A stretch of DNA of 49,711 nt, from positions 1 through 49,711 of the forward strand of contig JAKSDK010000438.1 in NCBI GenBank assembly GCA_022360095.1, given 5' to 3'. Position 1 is the first letter of the stretch. Each line of letters opens with the position of its first letter. Below the pieces are notes generated by a model. The model searched no databases. It was not told the DNA's origin and saw only the letters and a program-made list of their open reading frames with translations. Positions 34,846 through 44,104 of this stretch are shown here, piece by piece. Both the position numbers and the translations under genes were made by a program. This stretch comes from Phycisphaerales bacterium. Its GTDB lineage: Bacteria > Planctomycetota > Phycisphaerae > UBA1845 > UTPLA1.

Positions 34846-35481
34846 TCACGCCAATTTGGTGAACATATGAGATTCGGACGCGAAGGATTCTCGAAGGCGA
34901 TCAAGGGCCCGGGCTCGGAGCATATAGATCGCGCCCGATGATCGATTCATGGCGGTGCTCACTTCGGCGACGGACAATCCCTGTAAGTCGTAAAGGCGAA
35001 CCACGGCTGCATAATCTTCAGGAATTCGGGAAAGTGCGTCTTCCACCGCTTTTTTGACTTCGCCGTGGGCGACGTGTCGGCTGGGGGTCGTCGTCGTGAA
35101 ACCAAGCCCTTCAAGCAGTCCGAACGTCGATTCCTCTCCGGCGCTGCGTACCACGCGATCCTCCGGCTGGGGCCTTTTCAGGCGTTCGAGTTCGCGTATC
35201 GCGTCGCGGAGATTGTTCTCGGCGATTCGTGAAACCCACCCCGCAAAAGAGCCGGGACCTTTGTACTCGAATCGAGCGATGCGAAGAAAGGTCTCAAGAT
35301 AGGTGACCTGCAAGACGTCGTCGACCTCCAGCACCGACTTCCACTTGGATGCAATCAAAGGCCCGAGTTTTGCCCGGAGCTGAGGCGCAAACCTGTGCAA
35401 AAGTTCGGTCAATGCATCCTCATTGCCGGACACGGCGTCGGCCACGAGTGTCTGTTCCGGTTGTTCCATTCCAGACTCCAT
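34846..35481 (-). CDS. ECF-type RNA polymerase sigma factor paired with kinase
   Basis: A 211-residue sigma factor. Region 2 (about 25-98) includes VDDVLQVTYLETFLRIARF and FAGWVSRIAENNLRDAIRELER. Region 4 (about 145-200) includes LSRIPEDYAAVVRLYDLQGLS and STAMNRSSGAIYMLRARAL. A 40-residue linker carries TTTTPSRH, possible phosphorylation sites. ATG 35481 has a GGAGG site at a spacing of 7. The gene is directly upstream of and co-directional with the TPR kinase, the common planctomycete arrangement in which kinase and sigma factor form one signalling pair. Confidence 0.93.
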   Translation of the reverse strand: MESGMEQPEQTLVADAVSGNEDALTELLHRFAPQLRAKLGPLIASKWKSVLEVDDVLQVTYLETFLRIARFEYKGPGSFAGWVSRIAENNLRDAIRELERLKRPQPEDRVVRSAGEESTFGLLEGLGFTTTTPSRHVAHGEVKKAVEDALSRIPEDYAAVVRLYDLQGLSVAEVSTAMNRSSGAIYMLRARALDRLRESFASESHMFTKLA

Positions 35482-35565
35482 GAGCCAACCTCCGCCTACT
35501 ACAGTCGCGCAACTCGTGTTGCGGTGGACAGTTAATAATATCGCCCCACCGGTCGCTCGACAAGC

Positions 35566-35628
35566 GCGTGAGTGATTTTAAGGAAAGGACGCTTGAGCCC
35601 TAAGCGGTTGAGGCGATGTGCTGCGACC
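35566..35628 (+). promoter_or_regulatory. Conserved structured leader, copy A
   Basis: Starts GCGTGAGTGATTTT. CGCTT (35590-35594) can pair either with the upstream AAGCG (35562-35566) or with the downstream AAGCG (35602-35606). The second hairpin pairs GGTTG (35606-35610) with CGACC (35624-35628), with an inner GGC/GCT. It ends 62 bases before the ATG at 35691. The same element stands at 46881, 48126 and 49336. Confidence 0.6.
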
Positions 35629-35690
35629 GGACGGGAAAAAACAGGATTTTTTGGGGCGATTGATTTTCAGGCGTCCCAGGGAGAAAAATC

Positions 35691-37874
35691 ATGGCAACAC
35701 AAAAGCGAAAACATGCAAACGCTCGAAGACCGCAAACGAGTCGAGACGGGCGACGGTTTGCGTGGATGATGCTGATGGCCGTGGGACTCTTGGTTCCAAG
35801 CATGGGGCCGACCTGTCTGGAAGAGAGCGAGCCGAATGACACTCCCGGTGAAGCGAATCCGATTCGGTGGGGCGAGTTTGGTCAAGGCGCCGTTGACCCG
35901 ATGGCTGACGGGGATTTTTGGCGAGGAACCGGTGAAGTCGGCGATCTGGTCTTTGCGTTTGTCGACACCCAGCACTCCACCATGGGCACTGATTCATTCC
36001 TTGAAATCTTCGCCGCCGACGGAGCAACGCTGATTGAAGACGACGACAATAACGGGCCCGGTTCGATATCGGTCGTGGCGGGCGCCGTCCTTCCGCAGTC
36101 AGGCGACGTCTTCTTCCGGGTTTCGGAGGACGGCGCCAATGATGTCATCACGCGGTATGACCTTCACCAGGTGATCGTCGATCCGGCTGACAGTGCCCAC
36201 GAACTCGAAGCCAACGATACACCCGCGACGGCCAACGGTATTCCGGCGGTGATCACAACTGCGACGGTCACGGGCGCCGACGTCGATTTCTTCAAGTTTC
36301 GAGCGGTCGTCGGCTCGCAGTTGGTCGTCATCATGGACGACGATCCAGACAAGGACGGTGACTTAATTGACACTGAACTTGACATTCTCGATACCGATGG
36401 AGCGTCGATCCTGGACGCGGGCGATGACAATGCCGTCGGCAACGGGAACGGTGCCGGGGCCGTGTCCGCGCCCAGCACGGGCACCTTCTTTGTCAGTGTC
36501 AGCGACGGCGGTGGTGGGGGCGTCGACACCGAGTATCGCTTCGTCGTCCTGGTCAACGGCGTGCCGTACGTTGATCGCGACGGTGATTTGATCGCGGACA
36601 CCGACGACAACTGTCCGGCCAACAACAATGCCGGCCAGCTGGACACCGACGGTGACGGAGCAGGCGACGCATGCGACGACTGTATGGCCAGCATCTTCAA
36701 AATCGACGACCCGGGCGACTGTGGGTGTGGTGAGCCCGACGTTGATATTGACGGCGACGGCGCCAGCGACTGTGGGTTGGCGGACCCGGCGCTTTCACTC
36801 TTGTCGAGTGTCGGACTCCTCCTGGTTCCCGATATCGACAACAACCGCATCATGGCCTTCGACCCGGCTGACGGCGATCTGGTCGATCCGGATTTCATTC
36901 CGTCCGACGCCGCGAATCTGCCCGAGCCGATTGCGGCGGTGCTCGGACCGAATCAGGATACGATCCTCGTTTCGGACCACCAGGCGGATGTCGTCCAGCA
37001 GTTTGATCTTGACGGCAATTACCTGGGTGTCTTCGCGCCCGCGGGCGGTGTTGATCTGTCGATCCTCGACGGTCCCACGGGCCTGGCCTGGCGGACCAAC
37101 GGCAACCTTGTCGTCGGCGTAGCATTAGGGGCAAACGGGAACGCCGTCGCCGAGTTCGACAGTTCAGGTCAATTTGTCGGTAACTTCATCGATCCCGGTG
37201 TCGGCGGACTGTTGGACCCCCGTGACATCCTGTTTCGCGCCGACGGCAGTGTCCTGGTAACCGGCCTGAGCGAAACCATTCGTGAATATGATGCCGACGG
37301 CGCATTCGTTTCGGATTTCGCAACGAATCCCGGGACCGTGGCCCTCCAATTGGCAGAGGCTTCGGACACCAATATCTATGCGGCTGCGTCCTTCGGCACG
37401 CGTCGGGGTGTTCTTGATTTTCAGACCGACGGTACTCTTGTCGGCCGCCGCGCTCCGCTTTCGATCTGCAACTTCATCGGACTTGCCGAGTTGACGAATG
37501 GGAACTGGCTGGTTGTCGGTCAGCCGTTGGCTACGGATGCGGAAGAAGGCATCGCTTTTGAGATGAACACCGATGGCGACATTCTCCGGACGATGCTGCG
37601 AGGGCCGAACCTGCGTTTTGTGGAATGGGTGCTTCGTGACGCGGATGGTGACGGCGTGGGCGATGCCCTGGATCAGTGCGACGGAGAAGATGACACGATT
37701 GATGCCGACGGCAACGGCACACCGGACTGCGTGGACGCAGGTGGCCCAGGCGGTGAACCGGGGCCGATTGGTGAAGAGTGTTGCGGGGGAGGTATGCCAA
37801 TGATGATGCCGTTCATGTTGCTCGGATGGACCTGGGCTCGACGAAAGTCTCGCAAACCTGATCAAGCTCACTAA
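35691..37874 (+). CDS. Exported protein with PPC-like domains, TSP3 repeats, NHL-like propeller and C-terminal anchor
   Basis: A 727-residue protein. A signal segment lies at about 23-38. Two domains starting EPNDTPGEAN (47-) and EANDTPATAN (173-) look like pre-peptidase C-terminal (PPC) beta-sandwiches. TSP3 calcium repeats follow at about 294-330 (DRDGDLIADTDDNCP, DTDGDGAGDACDDC) and 345-362. A six-unit NHL-like beta-propeller spans about 370-640 (FDLDGNYLGVF, FDSSGQFVGNF, YDADGAFVSDF). TSP3 repeats return at 648-690. The end, ECCGGGMPMMMPFMLLGWTWARRKSRK, is a Cys/Gly motif, a hydrophobic helix and a basic tail, like MYXO-CTERM/PEP-CTERM sorting signals. GGGAG precedes ATG 35691. It probably is a surface protein; the binding partner is unknown. 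A terminator follows at 37912. Confidence 0.87.
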   Translation: MATQKRKHANARRPQTSRDGRRFAWMMLMAVGLLVPSMGPTCLEESEPNDTPGEANPIRWGEFGQGAVDPMADGDFWRGTGEVGDLVFAFVDTQHSTMGTDSFLEIFAADGATLIEDDDNNGPGSISVVAGAVLPQSGDVFFRVSEDGANDVITRYDLHQVIVDPADSAHELEANDTPATANGIPAVITTATVTGADVDFFKFRAVVGSQLVVIMDDDPDKDGDLIDTELDILDTDGASILDAGDDNAVGNGNGAGAVSAPSTGTFFVSVSDGGGGGVDTEYRFVVLVNGVPYVDRDGDLIADTDDNCPANNNAGQLDTDGDGAGDACDDCMASIFKIDDPGDCGCGEPDVDIDGDGASDCGLADPALSLLSSVGLLLVPDIDNNRIMAFDPADGDLVDPDFIPSDAANLPEPIAAVLGPNQDTILVSDHQADVVQQFDLDGNYLGVFAPAGGVDLSILDGPTGLAWRTNGNLVVGVALGANGNAVAEFDSSGQFVGNFIDPGVGGLLDPRDILFRADGSVLVTGLSETIREYDADGAFVSDFATNPGTVALQLAEASDTNIYAAASFGTRRGVLDFQTDGTLVGRRAPLSICNFIGLAELTNGNWLVVGQPLATDAEEGIAFEMNTDGDILRTMLRGPNLRFVEWVLRDADGDGVGDALDQCDGEDDTIDADGNGTPDCVDAGGPGGEPGPIGEECCGGGMPMMMPFMLLGWTWARRKSRKPDQAH

Positions 37875-37911
37875 GGTCGGTTCGCGCGAATGCAACATGG
37901 GCATTCACTCC

Positions 37912-37960
37912 GGTCGCGTGTCGATTGATTCGTCAATCGATACGCGACCTCACTTTTTTC
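37912..37960 (+). terminator. Rho-independent terminator after the PPC/NHL protein gene
   Basis: GGTCGCGTGTCGATTGA (37912-37928) pairs with TCAATCGATACGCGACC (37933-37949), with one internal mismatch and a TTCG loop, followed by TCACTTTTTTC on the plus strand. It lies between convergent genes; the minus-strand side has no T run. Confidence 0.85.
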
Positions 37961-37985
37961 ACCCGCGACTCCGGGCCGTCCGGGT

Positions 37986-39812
37986 TTATGGCGTCGTTCG
38001 CAGGAATTCGACCCGAACAACCTGGGCGTAGCCGAGTGGTCCGTTGGTCGAAAGGAAAATAAGTGGCTGACCGGCCACGATGGTCGCTTCCGTCTTCTCC
38101 GTAAGACTTTGGTAGATGATCGCAAACACGCCGGGAGACACTTTGATGGATGATGGTCGGATACCCGATGCTCTGAGTTTCAGGGCGGTCCGGCCCTGCC
38201 GCGGATCGCCGGAATCCCAGTTTCCTTCGATTTCGACCAACGTGCCGACTTCCCTGGTTTGGAAAATCTTAACAATTTCACCGGCTTTGTTTCGCTTCGA
38301 TCCTGTCGCATACGGTTGGTCTGATTGCTGTTGCAGCTTCGTGTTTTTCTTCAAATCCACGCGCTGAGCGAATTGAGAAACGATTCGGGCCTCGCCGTAA
38401 TCCGCTAGACGTCGTTGAAGGACTTCAACACTGGCAGCGTGGTCCATCAGCGCCTCGACCGTCAAATTCGACGAATTTTCCGGGTCAAGCGTCACTTCGA
38501 GGAGCGAGATTCTCGCGTCCGCCTGCCCATGCTCGACCGGCGCACCAGGGCGATCCACGGACTCGATCGGCGTGCGCCGGAATTCGAATCGTGCCACACA
38601 CGCCGTAGCCTTCTCATCGACCGCGTTGGCATCCACGGTAAAGACGATGATCGGTTTGCCCGCGATCATCGGCGATCCTGAGTTAACGAATATTTTCTTT
38701 TGAACCGAGGCGTTTAGATCTTCGGCAATCTCAATCGTGGATTCACAAATGGTGGAGAGCTCAAGATAGCACCTGACATGTCCTCGTCTGGGATCCTGGG
38801 CGTGCCAGCCGCCCAATGCCTCACCGACGAAGCCGAGGTCTCGATAATCGAGATTCTGATGTTTCGAGGCCACTCTTGTGACGATCGGCACTTGCGACCC
38901 AATAACCCACCGTGATTTGCGCGCGAGTTCCACGGGTTGAACGTGACGAAACATAAGCCTCGTGCGCCCATGCTCAGCGAGGAACTTATGGAGCGTCTTA
39001 GGCGTCTCGGCATGTTGCTCCAGCGTGTCAACGTCCATGGCCGAGAGCATGTCAGGTTCCAGATCAACCTGGTAGATGGAGACTCGCGCTTCGGTTTGCC
39101 ATTGAACCTTTGCCGTGTCAGTTGATTCTTCGGTCGGATCTGCTCCGCCGTTCGCTCGAAGGAAAACGATCCTGCTCACGGTCGCAAAACTCGCTTGAGA
39201 GTCGTCGTCGGCTTGCATTGAAAGGAGGATCAGCGGTCGGCCGCTCTCGATGCGTGTCTCCATCTTCTGGTCAACTCGTCGAGCGACGGCCGCCGGCGCA
39301 TCGTCGATGACTGCGACGCCGGACTTGTTGAACGTTTTCAGGTTAATATTCAAGCTTGCATGCCCCTGCGTTGGATTTCCTTCGTCCCAACCCCCTTCAA
39401 GCTTGATGCGGCAACCGACATTTCTAAGTCGGATGTTTTTGACCGATGGCCCCGGTCCGGCAGTCACGATCGGAATATCGCTTCCAATGATCAGAGAGGG
39501 TTTGTCTTCCAGATTCACAGGTTGTGCAAGGCGATGCAGAATGCGAGTGGTCCCGTGTTCCTCAAGGTAGCTCTCAAGGGAATCGATCGTATCGGCATTC
39601 TTCTCCAGCCCTTTGATGCCGAGTGCTCCGGCTCGATCCGGGTCGAGTCGGACCTCGAAGATGTCGATCCGCAGATCGGTTCGCCAGGTCGATGCATCGG
39701 GCGACGCTGCCTTTTCCCGGGGTTCGGCATGGACCGGTTCCAGAAGCGGGAAGACCAGGAATGGAACAAGTGTCAAGAGAACAGACGCTGATGTTTTCTC
39801 AAACGCGATCAT
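37986..39812 (-). CDS. Exported protein with three repeats of a secretin-like domain
   Basis: A 608-residue protein with a signal peptide (1-29, ending EPVHA). The mature part is three tandem copies of about 190 residues, starting near 43, 240 and 430. Each opens with RxxIxxVxLDP, followed by a helix ending in HG-TR or YGEAR, an aQpV(D/E)L block, an IGSxxPIVT or equivalent block, a VGxxxxxxGGW block, a QGxxxLxL strand and an ending SGxPxI(L/V)xS...FxR. The Q-V, GS-iPiv and dvG-xl-v pattern is reminiscent of the secretin beta domain, but this is a visual resemblance only. The third copy has lost part of the GSDIPIVT block (QQQSDQPYATG). AAGGAGG lies six bases before ATG 39812. It probably is a periplasmic or envelope protein. 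Confidence 0.8.
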   Translation of the reverse strand: MIAFEKTSASVLLTLVPFLVFPLLEPVHAEPREKAASPDASTWRTDLRIDIFEVRLDPDRAGALGIKGLEKNADTIDSLESYLEEHGTTRILHRLAQPVNLEDKPSLIIGSDIPIVTAGPGPSVKNIRLRNVGCRIKLEGGWDEGNPTQGHASLNINLKTFNKSGVAVIDDAPAAVARRVDQKMETRIESGRPLILLSMQADDDSQASFATVSRIVFLRANGGADPTEESTDTAKVQWQTEARVSIYQVDLEPDMLSAMDVDTLEQHAETPKTLHKFLAEHGRTRLMFRHVQPVELARKSRWVIGSQVPIVTRVASKHQNLDYRDLGFVGEALGGWHAQDPRRGHVRCYLELSTICESTIEIAEDLNASVQKKIFVNSGSPMIAGKPIIVFTVDANAVDEKATACVARFEFRRTPIESVDRPGAPVEHGQADARISLLEVTLDPENSSNLTVEALMDHAASVEVLQRRLADYGEARIVSQFAQRVDLKKNTKLQQQSDQPYATGSKRNKAGEIVKIFQTREVGTLVEIEGNWDSGDPRQGRTALKLRASGIRPSSIKVSPGVFAIIYQSLTEKTEATIVAGQPLIFLSTNGPLGYAQVVRVEFLRTTP

Positions 39813-40169
39813 TTCGATCCTCCTTCCGGCAAATTGTTTGAATGAACAAAAAAGATATCAGGTTTCAACATGAATTGTGTACAGATGACCCTGAATGCAG
39901 TTGCAATTTCCGATCAGTCTTCGGTTTGCTGACGACATGGCGGCGCACGAATCAAGCCCGTCCCGTGGATGAAGCACGGGAACATCGCTCTGCTATTCTG
40001 GACACCAACGCTACTCGGATGGACCCCGGAGAATTGGTCTCGTTAGTCGTTTTTGCTTCCTACTCGAAAATTTTGGAATGAAATCAGGCTTCGCCGTGAT
40101 CCTCGCCACCTGCATTGGGCTCTGGACCGATCGTAGGGATCATGCGAGGACACCGTGTCATCGTCCACG
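39813..40169. other. Intergenic region, nothing recognised
   Basis: It lies between two minus-strand genes. Apart from the AAGGAGG ribosome site of the left gene, I see no gene, terminator with T run, or repeat. Confidence 0.45.
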
Positions 40170-40919
40170 CTACTTGTTCCCTTGCATCGCCTTTGTGTTG
40201 TCTACGACGGTGACACCCTGCGGAGCCTTGAAGACGAAAAGAGAGGGGTCGACCTTGGGATTGATCTTGATATCGGTGGTTGTGATGGTGCCCACGACCT
40301 TCCCCTTCGGGTCGTAGGACACGGATTTCACTGAGATGCCGGTCTTCTTGTCATAATAGTTTACATTTTTGCCTGAAAAGGCCTTCATGGCTGCGTTCTT
40401 AGGCGTCATTTCGATCACATAGGTCGGTTGCCCGTTGATCGTCTCATCGGGCAGCAGCTTCAGGTTGAACATCTGTTCCGTGCTCTTGAAAGACTTCGCG
40501 GCGTCAAACGGGTTCGTTTGCGTCTCCGGGCTCGATTTCTCCTTTGAGGCCGACTTCTGTCCCGCCTGCTCCGAGTAGCTGTAAACATACGCTCCATCGT
40601 CGATCACCAGCGTGTATCCGTCGCTCTTCTGCTCGATGCCGGCGATTTTCTGATCCGTTTTAGATTTTTGTTCACTTCGATAGAGGACTTTGTCGCCCTT
40701 GCGGATGCAATCGAAGGTCGTGTCTGATCGCATGTTCATCGTCATTTGAGGCGACTTTATGTCCGTGACCGACTTTAGTTTGTAATGAAGCGACTGGTAG
40801 CTTGCCAGCTTGTCGTGGATCTTTTTCTTGACGTCTTCCAGCGTTTCCGCTTTTACGGCCTGTCCGAAGACCGAGCCGACCAGAAAGACCAAACCGGTGA
40901 AGAGTGCGTTCTTTTTCAT
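40170..40919 (-). CDS. LolA-like exported protein
   Basis: A 249-residue protein with a signal peptide (1-24, ending QAVKAE). The mature part follows the outer-membrane lipoprotein sorting (LolA/LppX-like) pattern: an initial helix LEDVKKKIHDKLASYQSLHYK, strands TTFDCIRKGDKVLYRSE and TLVIDDGAYVYSYSEQ, a conserved block GQPTYVIEMTPK, NYYDKKTGISVKSV, and an ending DPSLFVFKAPQGVTVVD. These proteins form an open beta-barrel half that holds a lipid or lipoprotein. It is the last of three LolA-like proteins encoded from 43562 to 40170. The lysine-rich composition differs from its neighbours. Confidence 0.85.
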   Translation of the reverse strand: MKKNALFTGLVFLVGSVFGQAVKAETLEDVKKKIHDKLASYQSLHYKLKSVTDIKSPQMTMNMRSDTTFDCIRKGDKVLYRSEQKSKTDQKIAGIEQKSDGYTLVIDDGAYVYSYSEQAGQKSASKEKSSPETQTNPFDAAKSFKSTEQMFNLKLLPDETINGQPTYVIEMTPKNAAMKAFSGKNVNYYDKKTGISVKSVSYDPKGKVVGTITTTDIKINPKVDPSLFVFKAPQGVTVVDNTKAMQGNK

Positions 40920-41140
40920 GGACCTACTCTTTCTTTCTCTGTCTTGCGACTCTGTCCTCTGCGATGGCGATGAAGTCGCTGAGCCTCGCGCATGATCCTA
41001 TCAGGCTCGACAATCATATGCGCGGAAATAGCGTTGACAATCCCTGGCCGCCGGATTGTCAGAAGTCTGACCCAAGCTTCTTTAGGATGGTTGGTTATAC
41101 TCGCAGCGACTGGTGGTATTTCGCTTGCTAACGGACGTAT

Positions 41141-42373
41141 TCACTCCAGCAGCTTTGCGAGCTCGCTGCGGATATCGGCTTCTTCCGCCTCACCGCTCCA
41201 GCCGTACCAAGCCCTTACGACAGTTCCTGACCGATCTATCAGGAATGTCTGGGGGATGCCCTGGACGAAATACAGGTCGCGGACATCGCCTTTTGTGTCG
41301 TGCAAGATGGTGTATGGTCGTGGCTGTTGCTTAAAGAACCACTTGACGATGGGCATGGATTTGTCCGTGCTGACACCGATGACTGCGAGTCCCTTTTTCG
41401 CAAATTCATCGTGGAGTTTGCGGAGCGTCGGCATCTCTTCCTTGCAAGGCCCGCACCAGGTCGCCCAAAAAACGAGCAAGATGGCCTTCCTGTCCTTGTA
41501 GTCTTCCAGTGACACTGTACTGCCATCGACGGATGGCAGTTTGAAATTGGGAGCTCGTTTGCCATCGAGAGAGGGTTTCTTGAACCTCGGCGCATCGGCG
41601 GAGATAAACGTGCTCCCGGCCGGCGGCGTAAAAACAAAGGCATCGTCAGACAATGTTGGGTTCGCCCGTAGGTCTTGAAACAAGAAGTCCGTAGTCGATC
41701 TCTTGGAGCTTAACAAAACCCTCATATCAAAGACCTTCTTCTTCTTTACCGGCAAGTGAGTGCGTCGGTCGAAGTAGAGCGTATAGGTTTCAGTCATGGC
41801 TACGGATACTTGCGAATCCGGATCTTTTATCTTCATGGTAACGACGTCGCAGTGCTTCCCATCAATCGTCTCGGTCCCAATCAGCCGGGTTTCCGGAGCC
41901 GTGATGAGCTTTTCGAGCCATTTGCCGAAAGGGCCTCCGGCATCAACCCAGGACCCATCAAACGCGATCGATAAGAAATTAAGTAAGTGATCTTCGACCA
42001 ATAGCCGCTTCGAGGTGTTCTCCGCGGCGATCGACGACACCTCATAGCGTGTCCACATACTCTTCTTCGCATCCCACTCGGTAACCTCCCCGCCATTACA
42101 GACGATCGTGGCAAACGGCTTATCCTCCTCGAACGCCTCGACTCGAAGTCTGGCCCCGTCACGCATGAGGATTTTGAAGCGAACGGCTCGCTGAACGGCC
42201 GGACGGTAGCCGAACTTGGGGGAGTCCTCGCGGACTTCAACCACCAACGAAAGTGCATTGAGATTTTCCAAGGCGGCCCGGACATTGTTCGCCAGCGACG
42301 TCGCCTGCTCCGCCATCGTTGGGGCGGCACAACCATTGGTAATTGCAGATAGACACATCAGCATTCCAAGCAT
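41141..42373 (-). CDS. LolA-like domain fused to a TlpA-type thioredoxin, lipoprotein
   Basis: A 410-residue exported protein. A short hydrophobic start ends in ITNGC (Cys15), a probable lipid anchor. Residues about 25-265 are LolA-like: AALENLNALSLVVEVRED, RLIGTETIDGKHCDVVTMK, YTLYFDRRTHLPVKKK, DDAFVFTPPAGS. Residues about 272-410 are a TlpA/ResA thioredoxin: APNFKLPSVDGSTVSLEDY, VFWATWCGPCKEEMP (Cys307, Cys310) and the cis-proline in QGIPQTFLIDRSG. It probably reduces or exchanges thiols in the envelope, with the LolA-like part choosing the target. AAGGAG lies eight bases before ATG 42373. It follows the sigma/anti-sigma pair on the same strand and may belong to its regulon. Confidence 0.9.
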   Translation of the reverse strand: MLGMLMCLSAITNGCAAPTMAEQATSLANNVRAALENLNALSLVVEVREDSPKFGYRPAVQRAVRFKILMRDGARLRVEAFEEDKPFATIVCNGGEVTEWDAKKSMWTRYEVSSIAAENTSKRLLVEDHLLNFLSIAFDGSWVDAGGPFGKWLEKLITAPETRLIGTETIDGKHCDVVTMKIKDPDSQVSVAMTETYTLYFDRRTHLPVKKKKVFDMRVLLSSKRSTTDFLFQDLRANPTLSDDAFVFTPPAGSTFISADAPRFKKPSLDGKRAPNFKLPSVDGSTVSLEDYKDRKAILLVFWATWCGPCKEEMPTLRKLHDEFAKKGLAVIGVSTDKSMPIVKWFFKQQPRPYTILHDTKGDVRDLYFVQGIPQTFLIDRSGTVVRAWYGWSGEAEEADIRSELAKLLE

Positions 42374-42533
42374 TTAAAATACTCCTTATCAATATCGCTT
42401 ATCATCTCATCCGATAGACCATTCACGATCACAACAAGCTTCTGGATTCCCGCCGTGCAGAAACGAAGTGATGCCGGTCTTTGCCTGCGGCATTTGACAG
42501 ACCGCGCGATGGAAAAATAGGGGATTGGACTGG

Positions 42534-43562
42534 TTAGCGGTCTGCCGATGGCGAGGCATCCTCGCCGGCTTGGTCTTCTCGCCGGTCGTCGGGTTTCTGC
42601 ACCGTCCAGCCTTTGGGAATCGACGTATCGAACAGCTTTGGATTCAGCTCGATGTCCCACTCGAAGTTCTTGACGACAACGGCTTCGAAGCGTTCCTTTA
42701 ACTGCGCTTTGGTGTCTGGATCACGACGATACTCAAGGTAGGCGATTCGGTGTGGATATTGCGTTTCGGCATCGATCGCGATTTCCAGAATGGACGATTC
42801 GGACTCCGGCGTTTCCGGTTTGTCGATGACCCATTCGTAGCGATAGACCTCGCACTCAATGCCGTCGATCTTTCTCAGGCCCAGTGATTCGGCCGATTCG
42901 TTATCGATGTTGGCCTTCATTCGATCCAGAAATCGTACGCTCGTTTCGGCGGCGCGAATCGAAGGGGATATTCGCACCGCCTTCCGAAATGGATTGAAGG
43001 AATAGGTCTTTGAATCGCGGAAGATCGTGACAAAGGAAATACCCGCTGCATTGAATTCGATGCGCTCCAAACCATTGCCTCCGGAATACAGCTTGGTGAC
43101 GGATGGCACCAACCCGGTCATGTTATGGGATTCGCATTTGAACGTGATATTTTGAAGTTTCTCCAGCATCTGAGCGTAAATCGTATCCGCGCCGACCGTC
43201 TGATTGGTCGAGATCGACATAAGCCACGCGCCGGCTGCGATGGCGATGACGGCGGCGGCTGTCAAGGTCCGATGTTGCAAGAACACGGCAAAGGGCCCTC
43301 CAATGGGTCTGTTTGCCGTGAATGGAGCTTCATTGTGATCGGCCTCCCCGGCTTGCACACGGTCCATCAGGTGTTCGCGGCTTTGCTTGTGGGCCGCGGC
43401 GACCCTGCTGCGGGTTTCGACCAACACGCCGTCACGAAGCGCCGAGTCGAGCTTGGCGCAGTCCTCGACGAATGCGGCGTTTTCATCGACGAAGACGTCG
43501 TTTGCGGAATGCAACCGGGACTCGACGCGCCTCAAACATGTTCTCCAGTCTTCGGTTGTCAT
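42534..43562 (-). CDS. Membrane protein with LolA-like periplasmic domain, probable anti-sigma factor
   Basis: A 342-residue protein. The cytoplasmic part (1-97) starts MTTEDWRTCLRRVE and has no zinc motif. One membrane helix spans about 100-117 (LTAAAVIAIAAGAWLMSI). The outer part (120-342) is LolA/RseB-like: DTIYAQMLEKLQNITFKCES, RKIDGIECEVYRYEW, ILEIAIDAETQYPHRI, PKLFDTSIPKGW. RseB, which has this fold, senses envelope lipoproteins for an anti-sigma factor; a single chain joining such a sensor to a membrane anchor beside an ECF sigma gene suggests an anti-sigma role (inference). The ATG at 43562 overlaps the sigma stop by four bases (ATGA) and has GGAG at a spacing of 8; ATG 43568 lies too close to that site. 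Confidence 0.83.
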   Translation of the reverse strand: MTTEDWRTCLRRVESRLHSANDVFVDENAAFVEDCAKLDSALRDGVLVETRSRVAAAHKQSREHLMDRVQAGEADHNEAPFTANRPIGGPFAVFLQHRTLTAAAVIAIAAGAWLMSISTNQTVGADTIYAQMLEKLQNITFKCESHNMTGLVPSVTKLYSGGNGLERIEFNAAGISFVTIFRDSKTYSFNPFRKAVRISPSIRAAETSVRFLDRMKANIDNESAESLGLRKIDGIECEVYRYEWVIDKPETPESESSILEIAIDAETQYPHRIAYLEYRRDPDTKAQLKERFEAVVVKNFEWDIELNPKLFDTSIPKGWTVQKPDDRREDQAGEDASPSADR

Positions 43563-44104
43563 GAACATGTCTCCTTTCCTGTTGCGGACATTTCGAGACG
43601 CAAGCTGCGCCTCGCTTGTGCAAGACGGGCATAGACTGTGCGTAATGGAACGTTTGTTATCTTCGCGATGCGAAGGGCGGGAATCCCGTCGAGATAAAAG
43701 AGCCACACCATTAGACGTTCGTTTTCCGGAAGGTTCGCGATGGCGGCGTGCAATTGATCGAGCTGCCGCTTTTCCGCATCACCGTGCGACTCATCAGGAG
43801 TCGTCTCGTCGATTCGCCCGCGCTCCCGTCGACGATTGCGGTCGCGCAAGCGATCAACGATCTTGTTTCGCGCAACAGCCACGATCCAAGCCTGCGTAAC
43901 CTCCTTTTTCCGACCGCGGCCGTGTCTTGAGCCGTTCAGCAAGGACAAGAACACGTCATGGACGACATCCCACGCGCCGTGACTGTCTTTGAGTTTGTCA
44001 TACGCGAGCGATCGAACGAGCGGCGCATATCGCTCGTAGAGTTCGGCAAATGCCGTCGCCTCTTCCGGCGGCAGTGATTTAGTTAACAAGCGCCGATTGA
44101 TCAC
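43559..44104 (-). CDS. ECF-type RNA polymerase sigma factor
   Basis: A 181-residue sigma factor. Region 2 (about 20-90) shows LAYDKLKDSHGAWDVVHDVFLSLLNG and AWIVAVARNKIVDRLRDRNRR. Region 4 (about 120-172) shows IANLPENERLMVWLFYLDGI and IAKITNVPLRTVYARLAQARRSL. I chose GTG 44104, because GAGG lies six bases before it; TTG 44119 and GTG 44116 would place that site inside the gene. The following gene overlaps it by four bases, the classical arrangement of a sigma factor with its anti-sigma factor. Confidence 0.9.
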   Translation of the reverse strand: MINRRLLTKSLPPEEATAFAELYERYAPLVRSLAYDKLKDSHGAWDVVHDVFLSLLNGSRHGRGRKKEVTQAWIVAVARNKIVDRLRDRNRRRERGRIDETTPDESHGDAEKRQLDQLHAAIANLPENERLMVWLFYLDGIPALRIAKITNVPLRTVYARLAQARRSLRLEMSATGKETCS

